Below are positions 16,086-25,461 of a stretch of DNA of 64,000 bases, in pieces. The stretch lies in assembly GCF_900101435.1 (NCBI RefSeq), contig NZ_FMZH01000010.1:1-64000 (forward strand), read 5' to 3'. The translations under genes and the position numbers were made by a program. Origin of the DNA: Pedobacter soli (lineage in GTDB: Bacteria > Bacteroidota > Bacteroidia > Sphingobacteriales > Sphingobacteriaceae). Below the pieces are notes generated by a model. It ran no database searches, was not told where the DNA came from, and saw only the letters and a list, made by a program, of their open reading frames with translations. How positions within the stretch are numbered: position 1 is the first letter of the stretch; every line of letters starts with the position of its first letter.

Positions 16086-17192
16086 ATGACTAAAAAACTC
16101 TCTACTTTACTCGTATTGTTCATTTCCTGCCAGTATTTATTTGCGCAGGGCAATTTGCTAAAAGACTTTCCTGAAGGCTTTGGCCCCAAAGAAGTAGGTA
16201 AGCGGCTGGCTTACCGCTTTGTGGATAGAAAGCACATGCTACATGCCGGCAAGTGGATCAGCTATCCGGAAACTTTCAACTGGACGGGTGCCCTGAAATA
16301 TGCCGAAAAAACCAAAGACAAAAAGTTGTTTTCGCTATTGGAAGCACGTTTTGATAAGCTAACTGCCGAAGAAAAGCAGCTACTGCCGATTATGAACCAT
16401 GTAGATTTGAACATGTTTGGAAGCCTGCCACTGGAATTCTATCTGGCTACCAAAGACAAGAAATATCTGGAACTGGGCTTGCCCTATGCCGATACGCAAT
16501 GGCAGCTCCCCGAAAATGCCAATGCCCAGCAGAAAGCCTGGGCCGATAAAGGCTTTACCTGGCAAACCCGCCTGTGGATTGACGATATGTACATGATTAC
16601 CATTGTACAGGCACAAGCCTATAAAGCTACCGGCGACCGTAAATACATCGATCGCGCTGCTAAAGAAATGGTACATTATCTGGATGAGCTGCAACGTCCC
16701 AATGGCCTTTTTTATCATGCGCCAGATGTTCCTTTTTACTGGGGAAGAGGTAATGGCTGGATGGCCGCAGGGATGACCGAAATTTTGCGCCTGCTACCAA
16801 AAGACAGTAAAGAGCGCCCACGCATACTGGAAGGTTATAAAAACATGATGAAAAGCCTGAAAGATTTTCAAAGCCCTACAGGCATGTGGAACCAGTTGAT
16901 TGATGCACCCGATTGCTGGGCTGAAACATCCGGAACAGCCATGTTTACCTACGCCTTAATTTCGGGCGTAAAACAGGGTTGGTTAGATCAAAAGGAATAT
17001 GCTCCTGTAGCACGCAAAGCCTGGTTGGCCATGGTGCCTTACATTAACGAAAAAGGCGATGTGCGCGAAGTTTGTGTAGGTACCAATAAAAAGAATGACC
17101 GGCAGTATTATTATGATCGTCCGCGCAACGTTGGCGATTCTCACGGACAATCGCCATATCTGTGGTGTGTTTTGGCACTCATGGAAAAATAA
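16086..17192 (+). CDS. GH105 unsaturated glucuronyl/galacturonyl hydrolase
   Basis: 368 residues with a signal peptide (about 1-20, cleaved before QGN). The (alpha/alpha)6 barrel of GH88/GH105 is recognisable from TWQTRLWIDDMYM (catalytic Asp about 166-167), FYWGRGNGWMAAGM (about 219-232), WAETSGTAMFTYA and GDSHGQSPYLW at the end. These enzymes hydrate the 4,5-unsaturated uronic acid that polysaccharide lyases leave at the non-reducing end. No lyase gene lies in the window, so one must act from elsewhere or from another organism. It is the last gene of PUL1, 28 bp after uxuA; the sequence ATTAACCAAATTATAAACCT just before it recurs in the leader of the GH43 gene. A terminator follows at 17271. 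Confidence 0.92.
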   Translation: MTKKLSTLLVLFISCQYLFAQGNLLKDFPEGFGPKEVGKRLAYRFVDRKHMLHAGKWISYPETFNWTGALKYAEKTKDKKLFSLLEARFDKLTAEEKQLLPIMNHVDLNMFGSLPLEFYLATKDKKYLELGLPYADTQWQLPENANAQQKAWADKGFTWQTRLWIDDMYMITIVQAQAYKATGDRKYIDRAAKEMVHYLDELQRPNGLFYHAPDVPFYWGRGNGWMAAGMTEILRLLPKDSKERPRILEGYKNMMKSLKDFQSPTGMWNQLIDAPDCWAETSGTAMFTYALISGVKQGWLDQKEYAPVARKAWLAMVPYINEKGDVREVCVGTNKKNDRQYYYDRPRNVGDSHGQSPYLWCVLALMEK

Positions 17193-17270
17193 GTTAAAAA
17201 AATCTTCATTGTGCTGTATTTGGTTTTACGCCGGCCGCCTCATCCGGCCGGTTTTGCACAATCTGATAGT

Positions 17271-17300
17271 CCCGGGGTGCTTACCCCGGGTTATCTTTTT
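17271..17300 (+). terminator. Intrinsic terminator of PUL1
   Basis: CCCGGGGT (17271-17278) and ACCCCGGG (17283-17290) form a perfect 8-bp stem with GCTT loop, followed by TTATCTTTTT. It lies 79 bp after the GH105 stop. A second GC-rich inverted repeat (GCCGG...CCGGC, 17230-17249) precedes it. The rest of the gap up to 17500 holds nothing I can identify. Confidence 0.8.
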
Positions 17301-17500
17301 GCCACAGATTAGATAAAATCTGTTAATCTGTAGCTTTATAACGAATTTCATTGGTTTAGTTCAGCATCCAGGAAGTTTCATCTATATACATTTATTTGAT
17401 GAAAACGCATTTATTTTAATTTTCACCTTGTCATTTGTCAATATCCGTTTGCAGCGAGCAAGGTTGAAACTTAATTTCGGTCAGATTATTTTAATGAATA

Positions 17501-17758
17501 ATGAACGACTCAACAAAACTGGAAGATTTAAAAATAGCTTTACTTCAAAAAACTAAGCCAGCCACCATCGACCGGAACTTTTGCAACTTACTCTCTATAG
17601 CAATATTTAAGGCACAGAACGATTATCTCAGCACCACTACATTTATGCGCTTGTTTGGCCTTTTACCCATGGATATGCGGAGCCTGAACCCCAGAGTGAT
17701 TGATATGCTTTACCGTTATGCCGGTTCTGCAGAGCCAGGACTTTTAAGAGTCGGATAA
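17501..17758 (+). CDS. Hypothetical 85-residue protein
   Basis: I do not recognise the family. The protein is probably cytoplasmic and mostly helical, with no signal peptide or membrane helix. The C-terminal half (TTTFMRLFGLLPMDMRSLNP) looks like a short helical domain. It stands alone between the PUL1 terminator and a lipoprotein gene, with a normal ATG start and codon use like its neighbours. A chance ORF cannot be ruled out, but the composition looks protein-like. Confidence 0.5.
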   Translation: MNDSTKLEDLKIALLQKTKPATIDRNFCNLLSIAIFKAQNDYLSTTTFMRLFGLLPMDMRSLNPRVIDMLYRYAGSAEPGLLRVG

Positions 17759-17828
17759 ATACATTGCATTTTAAGCTTATCGTAATATTTTGGTACGTAT
17801 CTTGTACCTGAAGATAAGTTTAAAGAAA

Positions 17829-18329
17829 ATGACGAAAAGATCTATATTTTATATCCTCATGCTCACATTGCTATTTGGCTGTACGGGTAAACCACAAGAA
17901 ACCGTACAGACTGAAGAAAAACCACAAAGCCCGGCGGTTGCTTCAAAGCATCCCGATGCCCCAAAACCACGTTATGAAAAAGGTTTGCTTTACGAAAACC
18001 AAAATTTTTCCTCATACATAGATGAGGTGAAAAGAGGAGCAGGGGTAATTTCGTTTACACTTGAGGTAAATGACAGACTGGATATCTGGAATCTGGACGA
18101 TACCAAATTTGGCGAAATTGTGATGAATGAAGATTTGACTTATTTTACCCTAAATCTGCCCAAAAAAGTAATTGCCCGTAAATTAATCCCCGAAAATGAT
18201 TTTGCAGCTTTCGAATTTGATGCCGAAAAGCCTGAACCGGATGCCAAGTATTTGTTTATTTATGTAAATAGAGAAAAACGGAAGGTTGAAAAAAAGGGAA
18301 CTCATTTTGCTTTCACCGCCTGGAAATAG
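17829..18329 (+). CDS. Hypothetical lipoprotein
   Basis: 166 residues from ATG 17829, chosen because it gives a clean lipoprotein signal peptide (MTKRSIFYILMLTLLFGC, Cys18); the open frame upstream to 17790 lacks one. The mature part has a Pro/Lys-rich linker and then a beta-rich domain with many acidic residues (about 60-166). No known domain was recognised. A possible promoter, TTG-N19-TATTTTG (about 17767-17795), precedes it. It converges on the PorP/SprF gene with a 12-bp gap. Confidence 0.7.
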   Translation: MTKRSIFYILMLTLLFGCTGKPQETVQTEEKPQSPAVASKHPDAPKPRYEKGLLYENQNFSSYIDEVKRGAGVISFTLEVNDRLDIWNLDDTKFGEIVMNEDLTYFTLNLPKKVIARKLIPENDFAAFEFDAEKPEPDAKYLFIYVNREKRKVEKKGTHFAFTAWK

Positions 18330-18341
18330 ATTAAGCCTGTA

Positions 18342-19319
18342 TTAAAAATAACATTTGGGCCTGCGACTTTTTTTGGTTACGAGGTAATAACCCACTGAGA
18401 TTTCGTGCGAGCCATAATCATAATTGCTGAGTTTATTTAAGCTGTAATCGTAACCATAACCAATGCGCAGGTTGCTGCGTACAAAAAGTTCCGATATCAA
18501 TCCTACGGCACTTCTTGCGGTTAAATTGCTTTGCAAATTTGATTTCGGATACAGCTTAACCGAGCTGCGGTATACTCCGCCAATCCAGAAGCGCTCTTTA
18601 ACCAGCAGAAAAGCATTTAAATCAAGGGAGGTTGGCCCGTGTAAATCGTCTTTAATTAAAAAGGTAGGTTTAAACACAAAATCATCAGCAAAAGGTAAAG
18701 CCACACCAGCGCTCAGGTAAAAATGCGGCTGCATTTTAACATTCAGTAATTTATAGTCGCCAAAAAACGATAAGCTTTTACCCAGTAAGTTATTGGCCGA
18801 GAAACCAATAAAGAATCTCTCATTCGAATAATGAATACCAGCGCTGATATCGGGCGTAATCTGGCTCACACTACCCGTCGGAATACGGTTATCGCCCTGT
18901 TCAATCGGATCAAGTAAATTGCCGTTTAAGCCCGCCTGCATTACGCCAACGCCCAAACCAAAAGCCAGGATGTTGGTTTCTGTGCGGTCGAGCTTAATAC
19001 GGTAGGCAAAATTGGCCGAGGCGTTTAGCGAATTTTGTGCCCCGATTTTATCTTTGGTAATAATGGCACCTATGCCCAGGCTCTCATCGTTTATGGCCTC
19101 ATCAGCCGAGATCGAAAGTGTTTGCGGTGCGCCTTTAACACCCGTCCATTGTGCGCGGGCGAATGCCTGCAAGTATAGCTCTTCTTTGTAACCCGTGTAG
19201 GCAGGGTTAATGTACATACCGTTAAAAACATATTGTCCAAACTGTGCATCTTGCTGTGCAAAAACCATTTTGGTAAAGCAACACATCAGCACCATCATTA
19301 ATTTCAATATCCTTTTCAT
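18342..19319 (-). CDS. PorP/SprF family outer membrane protein
   Basis: 325 residues with a signal peptide (about 1-21). The start of the mature protein (QQDAQFGQYVFNGMYINPAY, then QWTGVKGAPQTLSISADEA) is the hallmark of the PorP/SprF family, whose members are beta-barrels linked to type IX secretion and attachment of gliding adhesins. It is the last gene of a four-gene minus-strand operon, 12 bp after a protein with a gliding-type C-terminal sorting domain. This pairing is typical: the SprF-like protein is specific for the type-B domain protein encoded next to it. Confidence 0.92.
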   Translation of the reverse strand: MKRILKLMMVLMCCFTKMVFAQQDAQFGQYVFNGMYINPAYTGYKEELYLQAFARAQWTGVKGAPQTLSISADEAINDESLGIGAIITKDKIGAQNSLNASANFAYRIKLDRTETNILAFGLGVGVMQAGLNGNLLDPIEQGDNRIPTGSVSQITPDISAGIHYSNERFFIGFSANNLLGKSLSFFGDYKLLNVKMQPHFYLSAGVALPFADDFVFKPTFLIKDDLHGPTSLDLNAFLLVKERFWIGGVYRSSVKLYPKSNLQSNLTARSAVGLISELFVRSNLRIGYGYDYSLNKLSNYDYGSHEISVGYYLVTKKSRRPKCYF

Positions 19320-19331
19320 GTTGTCTTAATT

Positions 19332-20276
19332 TTATCTGATCACGGTTACATATCCTTTGTACACAATCCAGTCGGCATTGCCATTTTTTACTTTTACTAC
19401 ATAGAAATAAGTACCATCACTCAGGCCTGGAGCCATCCAGTCGTTCTTATAATCGTTGGTTTGGTAAACCGTACTTCCCCAGCGGTTAATAATGGTAACT
19501 TCGTTAAACTGATAGGAATTCAGGTGTTCGAGGTAAAACGTTTCGTTCTTGCCATCCCCATTGGGCGTAAACACGTTTGGTATCCTTAAACCCGAAATTT
19601 CCTTGTTATCGGTTGAAGTATTGTTGCTGAGATTTGGATCGGCCTCATTTGCACTTACGGTTGCTGTATTGCTCACCATTCCCATTTGTTTCGAGCGCAC
19701 TTTAATCACCAGCTCTGCAAATTTGCCGTTGGCCAGCCCGTCAATTTTCCATTTCACGCTGCGCAGTGAAGGGTCGTAATCTGCAGTGCCGTCTGTTGGT
19801 GCCGAAAGGCTTTCAAAACTGAGGTATTCAGGTAGCTTATCTTCAATAACCAGCCCTGTAGCATCATCTGCACCATTGTTTCTTACGTTGAGGTAATATT
19901 CAAAAACCTCATCCTTTACTACCGTTTTCGATGCCGATCTTTTGGTAATCGACACATCGGCCGAACGGGCCGGTACTACCAAAACACGTACATCTTCCGA
20001 TAAATCTGAAGTACAGCCGCTTTTGTTAATCGAGGCTACCTTATAAAGCCCTGCTGTGGCGGTAATCAGTGTCGGTTTATTTTGCCCCGGAATCAGTATC
20101 CCATCTTTAAACCAGATATACGTACTGGCCCCAACCGAATTGGCACGCAGGATTACAGACGACCCTTCGGCGATCGTAATCGTTTGGCGCCCTGGCGGAG
20201 CATCCTGACTGTATCCCTTTGTGTTAAATAATAACAGGAATAGCAGCAACAAGAAGGTATAAAACCTCAGTTTCAT
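19332..20276 (-). CDS. Secreted protein with DUF11 domain and gliding-type (type B) T9SS sorting domain
   Basis: 314 residues. A signal peptide (about 1-23) is followed by an Ig-like domain (about 30-105), a DUF11 domain (about 110-225, with YLNVRNNGADDATGLVIEDKLP) and a C-terminal domain opening NVFTPNGDGKNETFYL and ending in YVVKVKNGNADWIVYKGYVTVIR-like strands. This end is the type-B (CHU_C) sorting domain used by surface adhesins of the type IX secretion system. It is short for an adhesin and may cap or anchor the two larger repeat proteins encoded upstream. It lies 32 bp after the 231-residue protein gene and 12 bp before the PorP/SprF gene. Confidence 0.9.
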   Translation of the reverse strand: MKLRFYTFLLLLFLLLFNTKGYSQDAPPGRQTITIAEGSSVILRANSVGASTYIWFKDGILIPGQNKPTLITATAGLYKVASINKSGCTSDLSEDVRVLVVPARSADVSITKRSASKTVVKDEVFEYYLNVRNNGADDATGLVIEDKLPEYLSFESLSAPTDGTADYDPSLRSVKWKIDGLANGKFAELVIKVRSKQMGMVSNTATVSANEADPNLSNNTSTDNKEISGLRIPNVFTPNGDGKNETFYLEHLNSYQFNEVTIINRWGSTVYQTNDYKNDWMAPGLSDGTYFYVVKVKNGNADWIVYKGYVTVIR

Positions 20277-20308
20277 GTATCAGATTTTACCGGGAATAGC
20301 AGGTTTAT

Positions 20309-21004
20309 TTAAAAAGTTACTGCAGTGGCTGTACCTTGTGCCGTGCCAATGCTGATGGTTGGTTTGGTAGGTTTAGCTGTTACCGTAATGGTTTTATCTA
20401 CAATTTGCGGGCAATATTTGCTGCCATTAATTTCATATCCAACCTTTAAGCGGTAAGTAATGCTGCCAACGGTTGGAGCTGTTGGTGTATAACTTAATGT
20501 ATTTGCTCCGGCAATAATGGTTTCGGCACCTCCGGCTACAGTATACCACTGGTAAACCAATGCAGCTTTAGTTGGGTCTTCGGGGTTAGTAACGCTACCT
20601 ACCTGTGCCAAGGGGCTTTCCACGCAGAAATCAGTAGGCGCAATGTTTGGTGTCAGTGGCTTTAAAACATAAACCGGAATTTCCTGCATTTCCGATTCGC
20701 AGGAACCTGGAGTGCTGGATTTTGAACTCAGATAATAGTAACCGGTTTTTAAATCGGCATTCGCCACCTTATTTCCGCCGCTTAAAGTGATTCCGGTTGA
20801 AGGTGTGGTGGTAGCAGTTGCACTGTATTTTACTATCCAGTCGGTACCCGCAGTAGCCGCAGGGAGGGTAAGCTCTCCGTCTGAGCAAAAAAGGTTTACA
20901 CCGGCTGTATTTGGCGCTAAAGCTTGTGCCGATGCGGTTAAAAAGCTACCTGTTAATAAGATGGTCGCAATGATTAAAAGGGTTTGGGTAAAGAAATTTT
21001 TCAT
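20309..21004 (-). CDS. Secreted Ig-like protein
   Basis: 231 residues from ATG 21004, chosen because it starts a signal peptide (MKNFFTQTLLIIATILLTGS, cleaved after about ASA); the frame stays open to 21055 but that extension overlaps the end of the previous gene's surroundings. The mature part holds two Ig-like beta-sandwich units with paired Cys (FCSDGELTLP...CESE and FCVESP...YCPQIV), of the kind found in gliding adhesins. It has no sorting domain of its own and ends in the same KPTxP linker type as the protein upstream. It is the second gene of the adhesin operon (19-bp gap upstream). Confidence 0.8.
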   Translation of the reverse strand: MKNFFTQTLLIIATILLTGSFLTASAQALAPNTAGVNLFCSDGELTLPAATAGTDWIVKYSATATTTPSTGITLSGGNKVANADLKTGYYYLSSKSSTPGSCESEMQEIPVYVLKPLTPNIAPTDFCVESPLAQVGSVTNPEDPTKAALVYQWYTVAGGAETIIAGANTLSYTPTAPTVGSITYRLKVGYEINGSKYCPQIVDKTITVTAKPTKPTISIGTAQGTATAVTF

Positions 21005-21023
21005 GGGGATTCTTTTTAGTGAG

Positions 21024-23912
21024 TTAATATTGTGAATTGGCATTAACCAGCACATGCGGTGCTGTCGGTTTTGGATTTATTTTGATGTTAAAATTGATTT
21101 GCGTGGTACAGCCGGCAGCATTTTTTAAGGTTAAAATTCCGGCATGAGTACCTACAGGCGCATCGATTGGAACACTAACGGGGATATTGGAAGCTGGGAG
21201 TGCCTGGTTGTTTTGAGCCGGAAAACCTGATGATACCCAGCTAATGCTGTAAGTAAAAGGACTATTTACCGGGTTGGTATAACTTAATTGCGTGGTATTA
21301 AACCCCTGGCAAAGTTCAGGGTCGCTACCCAGTGTGAGACCCGGTGGCGGATTTACCGTAACTACAAAAGTTTCTGTTTTTTCTTCGCAGCCTTTTGCTG
21401 TTGCAGTGATGGTGGCTGTTCCTGTAAAACTAGCCGACCAGGTTAGCTGCCCCGTTGAAGCATCAATTAAACCTGCCGACAAAGGTGATAAGCTGTAAAC
21501 AATGCCTGTGGTGTTGCTGGCTGTTGCCAGATAGGTATCTGTGCCGGCACCCATGCAACGACTACTGGTTAAGCCGCTGTTAAATAAAAGGTTGCTTACG
21601 TTGCTGGTTACAGTGATGCTACCTGAGGAGTTAAAGCTGGATGAAGGTATGGTAGAAATACTATAAGTAGCTGCGGCACCCGCTACTGTAGGTGTACCAT
21701 TAATGGTTAATTTTCTGCTTGGTTTATCGTAGTTGGGAGTAACTCCGGCAGGCAGGTTACTCACCACAACGCTGTTGGTGCCATTTGGCATGGTATAAAT
21801 AATGGGATCCATAACGGTGTTGATACACACAACCCGGTCGCCAGATCCCGTAGTGGTAGATACGCTGCTTTGATCGTTATACGTTACCTGATCGGGTTGT
21901 GAGCCTGTAATCGTAGCTGTATTGGTAAGCACTCCGTTTTGTACCACTTTGGCCGTAATTTTTAAGGTAACGCTGGCCAGGCTGGCCAAATCGCCTATCG
22001 TCCAGATCCCCGTAGTTGCATCGTAGCTGGTGCCCGAAGGCGATACGCTGGAAACATAAGTATAGCCAGCCGGTAATTTATCGGTAACCGATACCCCAAC
22101 GGCATTACCATTGCCCAGGTTTTCGGCTTTTAAGGTAAACACTACATTACTGTTCAGCTCGGGGTAATCCACATCAACTGTTTTAGTAATAGCCCTGTCA
22201 ATATTACAAAGTGAAATGTTGATAGGCAGTGAGGGGGCACTAACCCCGCATTCGAGTTGATAGCTTACGCTATAATTGCCTGATGTGCTTGCTTCGTAAG
22301 TATTGGAGGTGGCACCACTAATGGCCACTCCATTTAAATACCATTGGTATGGGGCAGCATTAGCAACAGCTGTTAGTGTAGCCGATGCACAGTTGGTTTG
22401 GCTTACGTTCGGCTGCTCTGCCATTTCCGGAAAACGCGTAATAAAGTTCGACATGGAGAAACCAGCTCCCTGTTGCACCATCGAAATGGTAAGCCTGCCC
22501 AAACTGGTAATAGAAACAATGCCGGGCTTTCCGATCGTGGTATTGGTAAAGCTGATTAAAGAAAGGCCGGTACTGCCCAATGGCTTGCGGGTGCCGGCAA
22601 TCGTTTCGATATCCTGATTGGTATAGGTTGGTGTGCCGCCAATTGTGGTTAACAAAATCGGATCCGCACTTTTGGTTAAGATATAACCGAAATAGGGCAG
22701 ATCATTGGTAGGAACATAACCTGTAAACTTGGTCGTTTCTACGCGTTTGGAACCCGAACATCCTGATATGGGAACCAGGGCCGATACGTCTACCTCACAA
22801 CCTCCACCACCTGAAACCCCACCTGTTCCTGAAAAAACTTCGATGTTTTTATTGGCCACAATCATCGAAGAAGAATACCTTCCGGTGTTCGTGGTGGTAT
22901 TATAAGTACCGCTAATATAGCCGTGGTTAAAAGTATACTTATCGCCAGGCTGCAGAAGCGTAATGGTTTGTGTAGTTTTCTGAATTCCATTAACATCAAA
23001 ATGGGTTATGGTTATCGTTGTATTGGCTTCGCTGGCAATAATGGTCGATTGTTCCGCTGTAAGATTTCCTTCCCCTCTAACAATTACATATTCTTTTCCC
23101 AATGAGGAAATTGGTGGAACAGGGTTAAAGGCTCCATCGCCACAGCCCCCGGGCGCATCGAGATCGGCAGACGTGTTCATCACTGCCGAAGCGGAAGATT
23201 CGACAAGTGTGCCTATAGGGGCATGAAAAAGATAACTTTGGCCGGCATTTAAAGTGGCTGTGGCCACACCACCAATTTTAACAATGGTGTTATTTTCAAT
23301 GGCCATGATGCTGTAAATGGGGGTGTGAGTTGGCCCGGCCAGCTCGCCATCTCGATAATAACCAACCCTGAAAGCATTGCCAATGGCTGCATCGCCAAAG
23401 CTAAACAAAGAGGCATTTCCTTTAATGTCACTATCCGTTCCATCACTGCCCAGGGCATCCGAAGCTATATTTCTTAAATTCACAGCAATTGAAGCGGTAG
23501 CCTCTACAATAATGCCGGCAGCCGATATTACCGTGTTTAAACTGTAAGCAGGAACATCTTTTGGCAAACCAGCAAAACGATAGGTAAAAGGGGTGTTTTG
23601 CGAGCAGCTAAAAGTGGCAATCAGCGTGCCGTCGCTTTTTTTAATGGTTCCGGTAACTGTGGTAGTGTTATCGGTAGTAATTACAATTTCGTTGGCCTTG
23701 CTCCAGTATTGCCAGGGGGCAGGTGCAATATAGTGTTTGGAATAGCTAAGCGCCCTTGAATAATAGTTGGTTTTAAGTGTTTTTTCAGTAAGAGAATTTG
23801 TAAAAGGGATAGCCTTAACCGAAATAGGTATGGCATAGGCAAACGCTCCCGTAAAAATGGGAAAAGAGGCAATAATTATAGAAAATACTAACCTAAGTAG
23901 CGCTTTAATCAT
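21024..23912 (-). CDS. Large secreted Ig/DUF11 repeat protein (adhesin-like)
   Basis: 962 residues from ATG 23912, which begins the signal peptide MIKALLRLVFSIIIASFPIF; the 29 residues open upstream are not signal-like. The first half (about 120-500) resembles the IgGFc-binding N-terminal domain (SSLGKEYVIVRGEG, AEQSTIIASEANTTITI, LQPGDKYTF). An Ig-like unit (about 505-570), a DUF11 domain (about 575-690, ENLGNGNAVGVSVTDKLPAG) and further Ig/cadherin-like repeats follow to the end. It lacks a T9SS sorting domain; the fourth-gene PorP/SprF and the third-gene CHU_C protein could serve it in trans (inference). It heads the operon, with a 870-bp gap upstream. Confidence 0.85.
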   Translation of the reverse strand: MIKALLRLVFSIIIASFPIFTGAFAYAIPISVKAIPFTNSLTEKTLKTNYYSRALSYSKHYIAPAPWQYWSKANEIVITTDNTTTVTGTIKKSDGTLIATFSCSQNTPFTYRFAGLPKDVPAYSLNTVISAAGIIVEATASIAVNLRNIASDALGSDGTDSDIKGNASLFSFGDAAIGNAFRVGYYRDGELAGPTHTPIYSIMAIENNTIVKIGGVATATLNAGQSYLFHAPIGTLVESSASAVMNTSADLDAPGGCGDGAFNPVPPISSLGKEYVIVRGEGNLTAEQSTIIASEANTTITITHFDVNGIQKTTQTITLLQPGDKYTFNHGYISGTYNTTTNTGRYSSSMIVANKNIEVFSGTGGVSGGGGCEVDVSALVPISGCSGSKRVETTKFTGYVPTNDLPYFGYILTKSADPILLTTIGGTPTYTNQDIETIAGTRKPLGSTGLSLISFTNTTIGKPGIVSITSLGRLTISMVQQGAGFSMSNFITRFPEMAEQPNVSQTNCASATLTAVANAAPYQWYLNGVAISGATSNTYEASTSGNYSVSYQLECGVSAPSLPINISLCNIDRAITKTVDVDYPELNSNVVFTLKAENLGNGNAVGVSVTDKLPAGYTYVSSVSPSGTSYDATTGIWTIGDLASLASVTLKITAKVVQNGVLTNTATITGSQPDQVTYNDQSSVSTTTGSGDRVVCINTVMDPIIYTMPNGTNSVVVSNLPAGVTPNYDKPSRKLTINGTPTVAGAAATYSISTIPSSSFNSSGSITVTSNVSNLLFNSGLTSSRCMGAGTDTYLATASNTTGIVYSLSPLSAGLIDASTGQLTWSASFTGTATITATAKGCEEKTETFVVTVNPPPGLTLGSDPELCQGFNTTQLSYTNPVNSPFTYSISWVSSGFPAQNNQALPASNIPVSVPIDAPVGTHAGILTLKNAAGCTTQINFNIKINPKPTAPHVLVNANSQY

Positions 23913-24784
23913 GTTTGGTTTAATTATCCCTAATTCCAATACTGTACGCGTCAAACACTCATCTAAACCTGCAAAGCAAGTCAGACTAATTTTTGACAAT
24001 AGATTATTACTCCTTAGTAGGATTATTAATCTTATTTGGGATATGAAAACTCAGTTTGAGGATTTCTTCAACACTAAATTAGTTCAAATATTGTTTGCCA
24101 AAATACGCGCTGTGTTAATTTTACACCAACTTTAAGTGCTGTTTTTTTATTATTTTCATATAGCTATAAATAGGTATTATTAAAGCTACATTATAATTAG
24201 GTGTTTTGAATTTCTTGTCTACTGCGAAACGTAAAATGCTGCTAAATAAACTACTCATAAATAAGTAATTAGAGCTTTTAAGAATGTTTTTGTAGCGGCT
24301 TTGTCTTTTTGTTGCTTATCTGTTGTAGATAAAGCCCGTATTTGATAGTTTTTTTGATGAAACGGCATAAATGCAAGATGAATTTTTAATTCAAAGCATT
24401 GTAATATTAAACTTTTGTAAATAATAGAAGGGTTAGTTTTGGCCTTAAGTTAGCCTGTTAGCTAGCTCATTAAGTTAGCACAACTGCAGATTTGTAAACT
24501 TTCACTGCAATAACTAAATCCATTATTACTCAAATCGCAAAGTTGTGAAGTACAATAGGCTAATATTTAAGAATAATTTGACAAAATGACTAAATTTATA
24601 TTAAACAGTTATTGTTTAATTGCAGTATTCAAAGAAATAGAATGCTAACCACTCAAGAACATTTTTATAAAACCGCTTATTTAAGTTGTTTTGTTAAATG
24701 TTTAATTTTTAGTCTCTGCTGATACCGTGTTCAAAAGTAAATCTGTTAATGTAATTTAGTTGAAATTTTAGCTGCTAAAATTAA
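23913..24784. other. AT-rich divergent intergenic region
   Basis: About 870 bp lie between the adhesin operon (minus) and the ECF sigma gene (plus). I see no convincing gene. The only clear structure is a perfect 8-bp inverted repeat ATTAAACA (24600-24607) and TGTTTAAT (24613-24620) about 165 bp before the sigma factor start. It is strongly A+T rich throughout and may hold promoters for both sides that I cannot place with confidence. Confidence 0.6.
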
Positions 24785-25357
24785 ATGTCTATCTATAAAT
24801 CACTTAGCGACCAGGAGTTGATCATTAGGACTAAAGCCAATGATCACATGGCTTATACTGAAATATATGATAGGTATAAAAAGGATTTACAAACGCACAT
24901 TTATAAAAAAACTGGGAATTTTGATGAAGTGAAAGATATTTTACAAGAGATTTTCATCAACCTCTGGATAAATAGAGCAAAATTACCTGTAACAGATAAT
25001 CTGAGTGGTTACCTTTATATTTCAGCAAGAAATAAAATCTTAAATATTATTTCGCATAAAAACGTTGAGTCAAATTATATCAGATCATTACAACTTTTTA
25101 TTGATGAAGCAAATTATGTTACTGATCTAAGCATCAGGGAAAACGAATTAACAAGTCTCCTAAAAGATCAGATTGAAAATCTCCCGCCAAAGATGGGTGA
25201 AGTATTTAGCTTAAGCAGGTTTTCTAATTTTAGTCATAAAGAAATTTCAACTAAATTAAATATATCTGAACAAACAGTTTCTAAGCAGATTAGTAATGCC
25301 ATCAAAATTCTAAAAAGTAAACTTAATCTGGATTTAGTTAAAAGTTTATTTATATGA
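24785..25357 (+). CDS. ECF-type RNA polymerase sigma factor (PUL2)
   Basis: 190 residues, the usual length. Region 2 (about 25-90) has YDRYKKDLQTHIYKKTGNFDEVKDILQEIF and the DNA-melting segment SGYLYISARNKILN. Region 4 (about 125-180) has LPPKMGEVFSLSRF and the helix-turn-helix HKEISTKLNISEQTVSKQI. It belongs to the Bacteroidota group that works with FecR-type anti-sigma factors. The fecR gene follows 104 bp downstream, then an STN-containing SusC, so this is a trans-envelope signalling set: substrate binding at SusC frees the sigma factor to transcribe the PUL. Confidence 0.93.
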   Translation: MSIYKSLSDQELIIRTKANDHMAYTEIYDRYKKDLQTHIYKKTGNFDEVKDILQEIFINLWINRAKLPVTDNLSGYLYISARNKILNIISHKNVESNYIRSLQLFIDEANYVTDLSIRENELTSLLKDQIENLPPKMGEVFSLSRFSNFSHKEISTKLNISEQTVSKQISNAIKILKSKLNLDLVKSLFI

Positions 25358-25461
25358 TAATCAGTTGATTATGTAATTTTTTGTCATTTTCTTAAAATCA
25401 TCTACCTGTTACACCTTAGCTACCTGTCTTACAATCATAACGATAACCTTGTATTATTGAT

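Noticed and set aside
20309-23912. Idea that the three Ig/DUF11 ORFs are one adhesin gene broken by frameshifts
   Set aside because: Each ORF has its own signal peptide and proper start after its neighbour's stop, so they are separate genes.
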